A DNA stretch of 16,086 nt from DAIOFH01 sp036745875 (GTDB lineage: Bacteria; Planctomycetota; SZUA-567). The notes below the pieces were generated by a model, which saw nothing but the letters and a program-made list of their open reading frames with translations, had not been told where the DNA came from and made no database searches. Shown here piece after piece: positions 1 to 8,076 of the stretch. Made by a program: the position numbers and the translations under genes. How positions within the stretch are numbered: the first letter of the stretch is position 1; every line of letters begins with the position of its first letter. The DNA lies in assembly GCA_036745875.1 (NCBI GenBank), contig DAIOFH010000092.1, positions 1 to 16,086 on the forward strand. Reading direction: 5' to 3'.

Positions 1-22
1 CCGCCTTTCGGCGGGCCGTTTT
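1..22 (+). terminator. Right part of a rho-independent terminator cut by the window edge
   Basis: CCGCC (1-5), loop TTTC (6-9) and GGCGG (10-14) form a hairpin. The right arm continues as GCC to about 17, so the stem probably extends upstream of base 1. TTTT (19-22) follows after one G. It would end transcription from a gene to the left of the window, before the gatC promoter. Confidence 0.55.
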
Positions 23-70
23 AATTGCTCCCCCCGCCCGATAAATATCATTTTCACCGGACGAAATTAG

Positions 71-98
71 TTGCCAAAAACGGCCGATTATGAATAAT
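71..98 (+). promoter_or_regulatory. Probable sigma70-type promoter of the gatC operon
   Basis: TTGCCA (71-76) matches the -35 consensus at five of six bases. A 16-base spacer leads to AATAAT (93-98), which matches TATAAT at five of six. It lies in an AT-richer gap just after the upstream terminator and about 60 bases before the chosen gatC start. Spacing and -10 sequence match those of the reverse promoter at 12416-12443, which supports both. Predicted from sequence only. Confidence 0.5.
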
Positions 99-160
99 TT
101 AATCCCTTAGATTTGATCATTTGCTGACGGATATCATAGACCTGTTTGAGGATGAGTGAA

Positions 161-457
161 ATGCTTATTGATGCCAAAGAGGCGTTACGCCTTTCGGAAA
201 TGTTACGAATCAGCCTGACTTCGACTGAAGCCGACCGTCTTGCCGACGACATGTCTTCGGTTCTGGACTATGTCGGCCTGCTTGACGAGCTGGACGTGGA
301 GGGCGTCGACCCGATGGGAGTCGGGGTCAACGAATATGCCGAGCTGCGCGAGGACGAGCCGTGGCAGTCGTTTGAGTACGAAGACCTGGAAATGCTTGGC
401 GGCGGCGCATTCGACCCGGAATTGGCCGCGTTTACCGTCCAGGCGGTCTTCGAGTGA
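161..457 (+). CDS. gatC: Asp-tRNA(Asn)/Glu-tRNA(Gln) amidotransferase subunit C
   Basis: GatC is the small subunit of the GatCAB amidotransferase, which converts Glu-tRNA(Gln) and/or Asp-tRNA(Asn) into the correct amide form. It wraps around the GatA-GatB interface and stabilises it. The product is about 98 residues, close to the usual 95. It shows the family's N-terminal helical pattern (EALRLSEMLRISLTSTEADRLADDM), the conserved L-D-Y-V-x-L-L-x-x-L-D-V-E-G-V-x-P turn, and an acidic stretch LREDEPW. Starts are possible at TTG 146, ATG 152 and ATG 161. I chose 161 because GAGG (148-151) sits nine bases upstream of it but directly abuts 152. gatA begins 132 bases downstream. That gap holds no gene and no clear terminator. 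The gatCAB order supports the call. Confidence 0.9.
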   Translation: MLIDAKEALRLSEMLRISLTSTEADRLADDMSSVLDYVGLLDELDVEGVDPMGVGVNEYAELREDEPWQSFEYEDLEMLGGGAFDPELAAFTVQAVFE

Positions 458-589
458 AAAATCTTATCCCTGAATTTAGCGCTTTTTAAATACTAACCGG
501 TTTCCCGTTGTGTTTTAGGGTGCAACTGGGATATTCCGAAAAGCGCAAAGGAAGGGTCATCTACAATATAAAACGCAATAGGATCGCCG

Positions 590-2065
590 ATGAGCATAAC
601 TCCCGAACAATATGCGGCCTTGACGCTTGAGGAAGCGAAAACGGGCCTTGCGGCGGGCGATTTCACCGCCTCCGACCTGGTCGAAGCAGGATTTCAGCGC
701 ATGAAAGCGTGCGAACCTTCGGTCAACGCCATGATCACCCTTGACGAGGACGGCGCGAAAAAAGCCGCCGCCGAATGGAAAAAAGACAATCACGCATCGC
801 TGTCCGGACTGCCGGTCGCGGTCAAGGACAATATCATGATTCGCGGCGTCCGCGCTACCTGCGGCAGCCGCATCCTCGATAATTTCGTATCGCCCTACAA
901 CGCGAGCGTAGTGGAAAAACTTCGCGCAGCAGGGGCTATCATTCCCGGCAAGGCGAATATGGACGAGTTCGCCATGGGTTCGACCGGCGAAAACTCCGCC
1001 TACGGACCAAGCCGCAATCCGTGGAAAACCGACCGGGTGACGGGCGGTTCTTCCAGCGGCAGCGCCGCGCTGGTCGCGTATGGCGGCGCGCTGGCCAGCC
1101 TGGGTTCGGATACGGGCGGTTCGATCCGCGGGCCTGCCGCTTTCTGCGGGCTCGTCGGCCTGAAGCCAACCTACGGCAGGGTGTCCAGATGGGGAGTAGG
1201 CGCTTTGGCGTCAAGTCTCGACCAGGTCGGTCCCCTCGCCAGAACGGTCCGCGACAACGCCATGGTCTTTGACGCCATCGCCGGACACGACGATCGCGAC
1301 TCCACGTCGTCTCCAGAAAAATTCGTCCCGTGCCTGCCCTCGGTCGATGACGGCATTGCCGGGATGAAAATAGGCTATGATCCGAAGCTGTTCGAACAGG
1401 ACGGCCTCGACGCCAGCCAGGGCGATGCGTTGAAACGGAGCCTGGCTATTAGCAAGGATGCCGGGGCCACCCTGGTGGAGATCGAATTGCCTCTCGTTAA
1501 ATACTGCGTCGCGGCTTACTACATCATCTGCTGTTGCGAAGCGTCGACCAATCTGACACGCTTCGACGGCGTGCGCTACGGCGTCAGGAAAGAGGCGGAA
1601 AACTTGTGGCAGACCTACTGCGAGACGCGCGGCCAGGGGTTTGGCGAGGAGGTCAAGCGCCGCATCATGATGGGCGCGTATGCCTTGTCGTCAGGCTATT
1701 ACGACGCGTACTACCTCAAGGCCGCCAAGGTGCGCCGTTTGCTGGCTGACGCGTACAAGGAATTGTTCGCGAAGATCGACGTCTTCCTGCTGCCTGTCGC
1801 GCCGAAGCCGCCCAGGGCCATCGGCACTCCCGCCACCACCCTCGACAACTATCTTGGCGACATCTTCACCTTGTCGGCCAACCTGACCGGCGTTCCCGCC
1901 TTGTCGTTCCCCGCCGCAGTAACCGACGGCTTGCCCGTGGGCGTTCAGGGAATGGCCGCCTATTTCCGTGAAGACATCCTCTACCGGGTTGCCCGTGTGG
2001 TTGAGAAAAATACGGCTCTGGATAACGCGCCCTGGACCCGGGCGTCCATGGAGGGTGCGAAATGA
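590..2065 (+). CDS. gatA: Asp-tRNA(Asn)/Glu-tRNA(Gln) amidotransferase subunit A
   Basis: GatA is the glutaminase subunit. It is an amidase-signature enzyme that hydrolyses glutamine and passes ammonia through a channel to GatB. The Ser-cisSer-Lys triad is visible: K79 in LPVAVKDNI, S154 in the TGGSSSGSAA segment, and S178 in GSDTGGSIRGPAAFCG. These numbers equal those I recall for the Staphylococcus aureus enzyme, which supports the chosen ATG. An AGGA lies 6-10 bases upstream of that start. The length of 491 residues is normal for the family. The C-terminal part has the conserved TLSANLTGVPALSFPA segment and a PVGVQGMA motif. The gene follows gatC after a 132-base gap and overlaps gatB by four bases (ATGA), so gatA and gatB are very likely translationally coupled. 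A TCTACAAT sequence at about 560-567 could be a -10 box for an internal promoter, but I see no matching -35. Confidence 0.96.
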   Translation: MSITPEQYAALTLEEAKTGLAAGDFTASDLVEAGFQRMKACEPSVNAMITLDEDGAKKAAAEWKKDNHASLSGLPVAVKDNIMIRGVRATCGSRILDNFVSPYNASVVEKLRAAGAIIPGKANMDEFAMGSTGENSAYGPSRNPWKTDRVTGGSSSGSAALVAYGGALASLGSDTGGSIRGPAAFCGLVGLKPTYGRVSRWGVGALASSLDQVGPLARTVRDNAMVFDAIAGHDDRDSTSSPEKFVPCLPSVDDGIAGMKIGYDPKLFEQDGLDASQGDALKRSLAISKDAGATLVEIELPLVKYCVAAYYIICCCEASTNLTRFDGVRYGVRKEAENLWQTYCETRGQGFGEEVKRRIMMGAYALSSGYYDAYYLKAAKVRRLLADAYKELFAKIDVFLLPVAPKPPRAIGTPATTLDNYLGDIFTLSANLTGVPALSFPAAVTDGLPVGVQGMAAYFREDILYRVARVVEKNTALDNAPWTRASMEGAK

Positions 2066-3504
2066 CTGTCTACAAGACCACGATCGGCATGGAAGTCCAT
2101 GTCGAACTGATGACCAAGACCAAAATGTTCTGCGGCTGCCTGAACTCGCCCCAGGGCGTGGCTGAAAACAAGGCGACCTGCCCGGTTTGCCTCGGCCTTC
2201 CCGGCTCGCTCCCGGTGATCAACCGCGGCGCGGTGAGCCTTGGCATCATAGCCGCCCATGCGCTGAACTGCAAGGTGAACGAGCGCATCTGGTTTGAGCG
2301 CAAAAATTACATCTATCCGGACCTGGTCAAGGGATACCAGATATCCCAGTATGTCATGCCCCTCGGCGAAAAGGGTTGGCTCACCATTACCGGCGACGAC
2401 GGCAAGGAAAAGAAAATCTACATCAACCGCGTGCACCTCGAGGAAGACACGGCCAAACTGACCCACTCCGGTTCCCTGACCCTCATCGACAATAACCGCA
2501 GCAGCGCCCCGTTGATGGAGATCGTCACCGAAGCCTGCATCCACTCGGGCCGCGAGGCTGAGGAATATGTCAGGAAACTCCGGGCCATCCTGGTGTACAA
2601 CGGCATTTCCCGCTGTCGCATCCAGCGCGGCGAAATGCGCGTCGAGGCGAACATCTCCATCGCCCCGGAAGGTTCGGACAAGCTCGGCGTCAGGACCGAA
2701 ATCAAAAACCAGGCCGGCTTCAACCATATGCGTTCCGGAATTGAATACGAAGTCAAGCGCCATGCCGAGGTACTGGATGCCGGCGGCACCCTCCGCCAGG
2801 AAACGCGCGGCTGGGACGACGTGAACCAGCGCACCTTTGTCCAGCGCGACAAGGAAGACGCCCACGACTACCGTTATTTCCCCGAGCCCGACCTGCCGCC
2901 CGTCAAGGTGGACAGGGAGTGGATCGAAAAAGAACGCCAGGCAATGCCTGTCGTTTATGACGAATACCTTGTCAGCCTGTCGGAAAAAGGTTTGTCCGAG
3001 GCGGACATCGACGCCCTCAGCCGCAACGACGCCCTTGGCTTCCTGCGTCTTGCCACCGCGTCCCATCCGGAAAAGACGCAGCTGTTCGCCAAGCGCCTGG
3101 TAAAGGACGTTTTCAGCCTCGTCAACTCGACGGGGACCGCGCTGGACGAGGCGAGGCTCGAACCCGCGCCTTTCGCCAAGGCGGTGGAAATGCTCGAATC
3201 CGGCAGCATTGCGGCCGAAGGTTTTCGTTCCCTATTGGACATTCTCTACCGCGAGGGCGGCGATCCCGAAGCGATCGCCAAGGCGAACAACCTCCTGGTC
3301 GAACGCGATGACGCGGCGGTGAAGGACGCGGTTGCCGCGGTTCTCGCCGAGTCCGCCAAAATGGTCGAGGAGTTCAAGTCCGGGAAGACGGCGGTCAGGA
3401 ACGCCCTTCTCGGCAAAACCATGAAAAACCTCAAGGCGGCCAAGAAAACCGCCGACCCGAGGACGGTCGGGGACACCCTCGACCAGATGCTCGGAGAGTT
3501 GTAA
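2062..3504 (+). CDS. gatB: Asp-tRNA(Asn)/Glu-tRNA(Gln) amidotransferase subunit B
   Basis: GatB binds the mischarged tRNA, phosphorylates its Glu/Asp side chain with ATP and amidates it with ammonia from GatA. Conserved blocks include IGMEVHVEL near the N terminus, FERKNYIYPDLVKGYQISQY around 77-96, RVHLEEDTAKL, and NRSSAPLMEIVTEA. Four cysteines (C24, C26, C40, C43) in the FCGC...CPVC arrangement fit the structural zinc site found in many GatB proteins. The C-terminal part, roughly residues 330-480, is the helical tail plus YqeY-like tRNA-binding domain. It ends in the AVRNALLGKTMK and ADPRTVGDTLDQML motifs. The 480-residue length is typical. GGAGGG (2050-2055) lies six bases before the ATG, which overlaps the gatA stop. 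hisH follows after 27 bases with no terminator, so the his genes are probably on the same transcript. Confidence 0.97.
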   Translation: MTVYKTTIGMEVHVELMTKTKMFCGCLNSPQGVAENKATCPVCLGLPGSLPVINRGAVSLGIIAAHALNCKVNERIWFERKNYIYPDLVKGYQISQYVMPLGEKGWLTITGDDGKEKKIYINRVHLEEDTAKLTHSGSLTLIDNNRSSAPLMEIVTEACIHSGREAEEYVRKLRAILVYNGISRCRIQRGEMRVEANISIAPEGSDKLGVRTEIKNQAGFNHMRSGIEYEVKRHAEVLDAGGTLRQETRGWDDVNQRTFVQRDKEDAHDYRYFPEPDLPPVKVDREWIEKERQAMPVVYDEYLVSLSEKGLSEADIDALSRNDALGFLRLATASHPEKTQLFAKRLVKDVFSLVNSTGTALDEARLEPAPFAKAVEMLESGSIAAEGFRSLLDILYREGGDPEAIAKANNLLVERDDAAVKDAVAAVLAESAKMVEEFKSGKTAVRNALLGKTMKNLKAAKKTADPRTVGDTLDQMLGEL

Positions 3505-3531
3505 GCGGTGCGGTAATGCAATAAGGAATAT

Positions 3532-4218
3532 ATGAAACCAGTAACGGCGATACTTGATTACAATGCCGGCAACGTGGAAAGCATGCGTCTTGCACTCGAC
3601 CATGTCGGGGCGAATCCGGTCATAACCTCGGACCCTGCGGTTATCGATTCGGCAGAGCGGCTGGTTTTTCCCGGCGTCGGTTCCGCCGCACAGTGTATGG
3701 AAAACATCCGCGCCCGTGGTTTTGACCCTATTCTCGCCGACGCCATGCGCGAAGGAAAACCGGTACTCGCCGTCTGCATCGGGATCCAACTACTTTTCGA
3801 CCGTTCGGAGGAGGACGGCGGGGTCGACAGTCTCAGCTTGTTCCCCGGGCGGTCTGTGCGGTTCATCCAGCCTTCCGACGACAAAACGGTGAAGGTGCCC
3901 CACATGGGTTGGAACAGGGTGACGATTCTTGCGGCCCACCCCTTGCTGCCTCCCGCCGGTGAAGAGCGCGATTTTTATTTTGTCCATTCCTACTATCCCG
4001 TCCCCGCCTGGGACGAACCTTCCGTCGTACACGATCCCGAAAAACCGAACCGCGAAATCGGCCGCGTTTATGGGAAGAGCGACCATTCCGGTTCCGTGTT
4101 TGCCGCCATCGTGGGCATGAAATCCTTCCTCGCGGCCCAGTTCCACCCGGAGAAAAGCGGTGCTGCCGGTCTGGACATGCTGGAACGCTTCAGCCGATGG
4201 GATGGACTGCCATGCTGA
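3532..4218 (+). CDS. hisH: Imidazole glycerol phosphate synthase, glutamine amidotransferase subunit HisH
   Basis: HisH is the class I glutaminase of IGP synthase, in the fifth step of histidine synthesis. It releases ammonia that travels to HisF. The triad is visible: nucleophile C82 in AVCIGIQLLF, H205 and E207 in AAQFHPEKS. The N-terminal DYNAGNVESM segment and the VPHMGWNRV block (about 122-130) are typical of HisH. The elbow reads CIGIQ where most members have C-L-G-M/I-Q, a conservative change. The length of 228 residues is slightly above the usual 200-215. AAGGA lies just upstream of the ATG. The gene overlaps hisF, which fits the obligate HisH-HisF complex. Its place directly behind gatB, with no other his gene nearby, shows that the histidine pathway is scattered in this genome. 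Confidence 0.95.
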   Translation: MKPVTAILDYNAGNVESMRLALDHVGANPVITSDPAVIDSAERLVFPGVGSAAQCMENIRARGFDPILADAMREGKPVLAVCIGIQLLFDRSEEDGGVDSLSLFPGRSVRFIQPSDDKTVKVPHMGWNRVTILAAHPLLPPAGEERDFYFVHSYYPVPAWDEPSVVHDPEKPNREIGRVYGKSDHSGSVFAAIVGMKSFLAAQFHPEKSGAAGLDMLERFSRWDGLPC

Positions 4219-4982
4219 TGAAACGCCTTATCGTCTGCCTGGATATCCGTGACGGCAAAGTCACCAAGGGCGTCAAGTTCAAGGGCAATGTAGATGTCGG
4301 CGATCCCGCCACCTTGGCCGGTAAATATTACCGCGAAGGCGCGGATGAAATGGTCTTTTACGATATCACCGCTTCTGCCGAAGGCAGACCCATAGACATA
4401 GAAATGGTCCGAGCCGTCGGGCGGGAGATGTTTATCCCGTTCACCGTCGGTGGCGGCATTGGCTCCGTGGACGACATGCGGATGGCGCTTCTGGCCGGAG
4501 CCGACAAGGTGTCTGTCAACAGCCTTGCCGTCACCAACCCCGAGATCCTCCGCCAGGGGGCGAAGGAATTCGGCAACCAGTGCATGGTTCTCGGCATTGA
4601 CGCGAAAAAGACGGACGACCCGTCATTGCCATCCGGGTACGAAGTCTATGTCCGTGGCGGCCGCACTCCCACCGGGCTTGATGCCGTCGATTGGGCGTTA
4701 CGTGCAGTGGACCTCGGGGCGGGGGAGATCTGCCTCAATTCCATCGATGCCGACGGCGCGCGGGAAGGTTACGACCTGGACATCACCAGGCGAATAGCGG
4801 AGGCCGCGCCGGTTCCCGTCATCGCCAGCGGAGGAGCGGGAAAGATACGTCATATATACGACGCCCTCACCAGGGGCGGAGCCGATGCCGCCCTGATCGC
4901 CTCCTTGGCGCATATAGACGGCGTCTCCTGTCAGGGCATAAAACAGGAAATCACACAAATGGGCGTTACCATGCGCCTGTGA
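4212..4982 (+). CDS. hisF: Imidazole glycerol phosphate synthase cyclase subunit HisF
   Basis: HisF is the (beta/alpha)8-barrel cyclase of IGP synthase. It uses ammonia from HisH to turn PRFAR into imidazole glycerol phosphate and AICAR. I start it at ATG 4212 because MLMKRLIVCLD then aligns with the family N terminus MLxKRIIPCLD and puts the two catalytic aspartates at D11 (CLD) and D130 (VLGID). ATG 4197 and ATG 4218 are the alternatives. The barrel motifs PFTVGGGI, ADKVSVNS, EICLNSID and PVIASGGAG are intact. VKFKGNVDVGDP in place of the common VNFxNLxDAGDP, plus the longer segment around 131-155, resemble the HisF branch I know from deltaproteobacteria. The reading frame overlaps hisH by seven bases, and a terminator follows 10 bases after the stop. 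Confidence 0.95.
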   Translation: MLMKRLIVCLDIRDGKVTKGVKFKGNVDVGDPATLAGKYYREGADEMVFYDITASAEGRPIDIEMVRAVGREMFIPFTVGGGIGSVDDMRMALLAGADKVSVNSLAVTNPEILRQGAKEFGNQCMVLGIDAKKTDDPSLPSGYEVYVRGGRTPTGLDAVDWALRAVDLGAGEICLNSIDADGAREGYDLDITRRIAEAAPVPVIASGGAGKIRHIYDALTRGGADAALIASLAHIDGVSCQGIKQEITQMGVTMRL

Positions 4983-4992
4983 CGACAATACC

Positions 4993-5018
4993 ACCCGGCT
5001 CTGACAGCCGGGTTTTTT
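4993..5018 (+). terminator. Rho-independent terminator after hisF
   Basis: Arms ACCCGGCT (4993-5000) and AGCCGGGT (5006-5013) pair perfectly over eight bases with a CTGAC loop, followed by six Ts (5013-5018). This is the end of the gatCAB-hisHF transcript. The next gene starts only 43 bases later, and I see no convincing promoter in that gap, so some read-through into it is possible. Confidence 0.92.
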
Positions 5019-5061
5019 ATGGCATTTTTTTATACAGGTTCGGATAAGGGAGGACTATAAT

Positions 5062-5850
5062 ATGACGACTTTGGAAGAACAGAAACAGGAGCTGCTGATG
5101 AGCGATATCATGAAGGCGATACGGGACTTGTTTTCGGTCGACCGCCGCATTCTTTCCGGCAAAGGCCGTATCGGCGAGTTGTCCAAGGGCATTTCCGCAC
5201 AGGAAGAGAAGATCGAGGAAATGCGCAACCAGTCCCGGAAGTATGAAAAGGCCATCAAGGACAAGGCTTTCGCCACCGACAAGTTCAATATGGAAATCCG
5301 CACCGCCGAGTCGGAAGTCGGCGACCAGGAGCGCAAACTCAAGAATATCAAGAACCAACGCGAATTCCGCATCGTCAGTGACAGGATCAAGGAACTGAAG
5401 ATCCTTATCGACGACCGCGAAAGCGCCGTCATTTCCGGCATGGAGGAACTGGACCGCCTTCGCGACGAAATGGCCGCGTGCCACGCCTCCATCGGCGAGG
5501 AAGAGCTGAAATTGACCAGCATCAAGCAGGAAGCCCAGGAAGAGGCGAACGAAATCAAGAAACGCCATGCCGAACTTGTCGCCGAACGCGAGGCGGCGAT
5601 CAAGCGCGTTCAGGCCCTCGACCCCTCGGCCTATTACGCCTACGACGAAGCGCTCAAGCGCACCAAGGGTGACCCCCTGAGCGAAATGTCCATGGACGGC
5701 ATCTGCCAGGCCTGCATGCGCCGTCAGAATTCCAATGTCATGAACATCGTCCACATCGGTAAGGACATCAAGAATTGCCGTTGCCAGGGCTGCGGCAGGA
5801 TCATGTTCAACAAGGAAGAGAAGGACGCTTCCGCCGGAGAGTCCGCGTAA
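5062..5850 (+). CDS. Coiled-coil protein with C-terminal C4 zinc ribbon (zf-RING_7 / CdsZ-like)
   Basis: The protein has 262 residues. Residues about 1-185 are highly charged and heptad-like, predicting a long antiparallel coiled coil. A short linker (ALDPSAYYAYDEALKR) leads to a C-terminal zinc ribbon with C215-x2-C218 and C241-x2-C244; C239 is an extra nearby cysteine. This architecture is the zf-RING_7 type, known from the chlamydial CdsZ/CT398 protein, which binds type III secretion and sigma54 components, and from many uncharacterised bacterial homologues. The exact role here is unknown, and nothing nearby points to secretion. A strong GGGAGGA (5048-5054) precedes the ATG by seven bases. 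The stop codon overlaps the hydF start (TAATG), so it is coupled to hydF. The protein is probably cytoplasmic, with no signal peptide or membrane segment. Confidence 0.85.
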   Translation: MTTLEEQKQELLMSDIMKAIRDLFSVDRRILSGKGRIGELSKGISAQEEKIEEMRNQSRKYEKAIKDKAFATDKFNMEIRTAESEVGDQERKLKNIKNQREFRIVSDRIKELKILIDDRESAVISGMEELDRLRDEMAACHASIGEEELKLTSIKQEAQEEANEIKKRHAELVAEREAAIKRVQALDPSAYYAYDEALKRTKGDPLSEMSMDGICQACMRRQNSNVMNIVHIGKDIKNCRCQGCGRIMFNKEEKDASAGESA

Positions 5851-7082
5851 TGACGGCGACTCCCAGGGGATTTCGTCTTCATCTCGGCATTTTCGGCCGT
5901 CGCAATGCAGGGAAATCCACGCTTCTCAACTTGGTCGCGGGACAGGACGTGAGTATCGTCAGTCCAACGCCGGGCACAACTGCCGATCCGGTGGAGAAGC
6001 CGATGGAATTCATTCCCATGGGTCCGGTGCTGTGGGTCGACACTGCCGGGCTCGATGATGTCGGCAGCCTTGGCGAAAAGCGCCTGGAACGATCCCTCAG
6101 GGTTATAGAACGCACCGACCTGGCGATAGTTGTTTTCCATCGCGAATGGGGTGGGTTTGAGCAGCAACTTTACGACGAGTTCGCCAGGCGCGACGTTCCT
6201 GTCATCGCCGTGCAGAACAAGGTCGATCTTGACACGGAAATCTCCGGCATTCTGCCGGAAGGGTTAACCGTCATAAAAATGGCCGCCTCGGCCGGGCTTG
6301 GCCTGGAGGAGTTGCGGCAGGCCATTTTGGCTTCCGCGCCCGCCGATTTCATCGAGTCGCCACCATTGGTGCATGATTTATTGACGCCGGGTGATATCGC
6401 CGTTCTTGTCGTGCCCATAGACAAGGAAGCTCCGAAAGGCAGGCTGATCCTGCCGCAGGTGCAGACAATCCGCGACCTCCTGGACGGCGACTGCGCATCC
6501 CTGGTCACCCGCGAGGACCGGCTGGCGGAGATGATCGCGAACCTCCGCAAGAAACCGGCGCTTGTAGTCACCGATTCGCAGGCCTTTAAGGAAGTGGCCG
6601 ACAGCGTCCCTGCGGATGCGGGCATCCCGATAACCGGCTTCTCCATCCTTTATGCGAGGGCAAAGGGCGATCTGTCAGTCTTCGCCGAAGGCGCGGCGTC
6701 AATCGGCAGCCTCAATGACGGCGATCGGGTCCTGGTCGCCGAAAGTTGCACCCACCATTCCAGTGACGACGATATCGGGAGGGTGAAGTTGCCGAATCTT
6801 ATGAAAAAGAAAACAGGCAAAAACCTTACGTTCGAATTTTCGAGCGGCCACGATTTCCCGGCAAACCTCGGTGAATACGCCCTGGTGCTGCATTGCGGCG
6901 CGTGCATGACCAACCGCCGCGCCGTGTTGTCCAGGTTGATGGCCTGCCGAGACCATGGCGTACCGATAGTGAACTACGGCATCGCCATTGCTTACTGCCT
7001 CGGCCTGCTGGAACGGGCGCTCGCCCCGTTTCCCGCCGCCCTGGAGGCATTCAGGAAAACACATAACAAGGAAACGACTTGA
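5850..7082 (+). CDS. hydF: [FeFe]-hydrogenase H-cluster maturation GTPase HydF
   Basis: HydF is the GTPase and Fe-S scaffold on which HydE and HydG assemble the [2Fe] subcluster before transfer to apo-hydrogenase HydA. The 410-residue product has all three parts. The first is an N-terminal Era-like GTPase with the P loop GRRNAGKST (16-24), DTAG (64-67) and NKVD (123-126). The second is a middle dimerisation domain. The third is a C-terminal cluster-binding domain with C300-x-H302 in ESCTHH and C349-x2-C352 in HCGACM, the family's CxH...CxxC signature. The segment FEFSSGHDFP and the end motif NYGIAIAY are also typical. I chose ATG 5850, which overlaps the preceding stop, because GGAGAG sits about eight bases upstream and the family N terminus fits. 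The frame stays open upstream to ATG 5775, but that stretch lies inside the zinc-ribbon gene and does not look like HydF. hydE, hydG and hydA are not in the window. Confidence 0.96.
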   Translation: MTATPRGFRLHLGIFGRRNAGKSTLLNLVAGQDVSIVSPTPGTTADPVEKPMEFIPMGPVLWVDTAGLDDVGSLGEKRLERSLRVIERTDLAIVVFHREWGGFEQQLYDEFARRDVPVIAVQNKVDLDTEISGILPEGLTVIKMAASAGLGLEELRQAILASAPADFIESPPLVHDLLTPGDIAVLVVPIDKEAPKGRLILPQVQTIRDLLDGDCASLVTREDRLAEMIANLRKKPALVVTDSQAFKEVADSVPADAGIPITGFSILYARAKGDLSVFAEGAASIGSLNDGDRVLVAESCTHHSSDDDIGRVKLPNLMKKKTGKNLTFEFSSGHDFPANLGEYALVLHCGACMTNRRAVLSRLMACRDHGVPIVNYGIAIAYCLGLLERALAPFPAALEAFRKTHNKETT

Positions 7083-8068
7083 GCGAAACGAGCGACAACC
7101 CGATACAACCGCTGAAAATCCGCAATCTGGTTTTGGAAAACAATCTCATACAAGCTCCGCTGGCGGGGTATTCGTCATTGCCGTTTCGCCTGTTGACCTG
7201 GCGCTGGGGCAGGCCGGGTCTATTGGCCACCGAAATGATATCCGCCAACGCCATGAAGCAGGGCGCGCCAAGCCAGGAGCAGTATCTCGCGAAGTCCGCA
7301 GAAGAAGGACCGGTCCTTTACCAGCTTTGGGGTGCGGAACCGGAGGCTTTGGGCATCGCCGCCCGCATGGTAACGGAACGCGGGGCGGACGCCGTCGACC
7401 TCAACTGCGGCTGTCCCGTGCGCAAGGTGCGCGCAGCCGGAGCCGGCTCCAAATTGATGGAAGACCCGGAACTTATCGGCAGGATCGTCAAAGAAATGCG
7501 GGCAAACACCGATCTTCCGCTATCCATCAAGATTCGTGTCGGTCCCGATGCGACCGTGCGGAATGCAGTCGAAATCGCGAAAATCGCCGAAGACGGAGGC
7601 GTCGACTGGATCACCGTTCACGGCCGGCACGCCAGGGAAGCCTACGGCACTCCCTGCCGCTACGATGAAATTGCCAAAGTCGTGCAGGCGATAAAAATCC
7701 CCGTCGTCGGCAATGGCGACGTCAGGGACGGCAAGACCGCGATAAAAATATTTTCTCAAACAGGCGTCGCCGGTGCGATGGTGGGGCGTGGCTGTATGGG
7801 CGTTCCCTGGTCATTCAAGAAAATCAAGGACGAGTGCGCCGGGCTTGTTTTCTCGCCGCCCGATTTGCCGGAGATCGGCAAGGTGATTCTCGACCACCAT
7901 GACCTTCTTGTCGGCCTTATAGGGGACGAGCGGGCCATCAGGCATTGCCGGAAGCTTGGTTCGTTCTATTCCAAGTCGTTCTCGGGCGCTCGCGAGTTCC
8001 GCAATCAATTGAATTTCTGCCATACCCGCGAGGATCTCGCGAACTTGATAAGAGAATACTTTGTCTGA
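7079..8068 (+). CDS. dusB: tRNA-dihydrouridine synthase (DusB-like)
   Basis: This is an FMN- and NADPH-dependent enzyme that reduces specific uridines in tRNA to dihydrouridine. The TIM-barrel N terminus has the FMN-binding APLAGYSSLPFR (26-37) and EMISANA. The catalytic cysteine is C112 in the NCGCPVRKV motif. LSIKIRVG, ITVHGR and VVGNGDVRDG are typical phosphate- and FMN-binding strands, and MVGRGCMGVPW marks the C-terminal end of the barrel. The 329-residue length fits DusB-type enzymes; assignment to DusB rather than another subfamily is by length and general pattern. The start is TTG 7079, which overlaps the hydF stop. AAGGA (7068-7072) lies six bases upstream and no ATG fits better. The gene is the last of a three-gene run and converges on thiC across a palindromic element. 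Confidence 0.93.
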   Translation: MSETSDNPIQPLKIRNLVLENNLIQAPLAGYSSLPFRLLTWRWGRPGLLATEMISANAMKQGAPSQEQYLAKSAEEGPVLYQLWGAEPEALGIAARMVTERGADAVDLNCGCPVRKVRAAGAGSKLMEDPELIGRIVKEMRANTDLPLSIKIRVGPDATVRNAVEIAKIAEDGGVDWITVHGRHAREAYGTPCRYDEIAKVVQAIKIPVVGNGDVRDGKTAIKIFSQTGVAGAMVGRGCMGVPWSFKKIKDECAGLVFSPPDLPEIGKVILDHHDLLVGLIGDERAIRHCRKLGSFYSKSFSGAREFRNQLNFCHTREDLANLIREYFV

Positions 8069-8076
8069 GAAAGACT

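Noticed and set aside
534..567. Internal promoter before gatA with TACAAT as the -10 box
   Set aside because: The nearest -35-like TTCCGA is 22 bases away and weak; the evidence is not enough to list it.
1981..3066. Long reverse-strand open frame opposite gatB
   Set aside because: It lies fully opposite gatA/gatB, has no recognisable domain, and long antisense frames are expected in GC-rich coding DNA.
5008..5036. Promoter for the zinc-ribbon gene using TATACA (5031-5036)
   Set aside because: The matching -35 position falls in the terminator stem and reads CCGGGT; no support.
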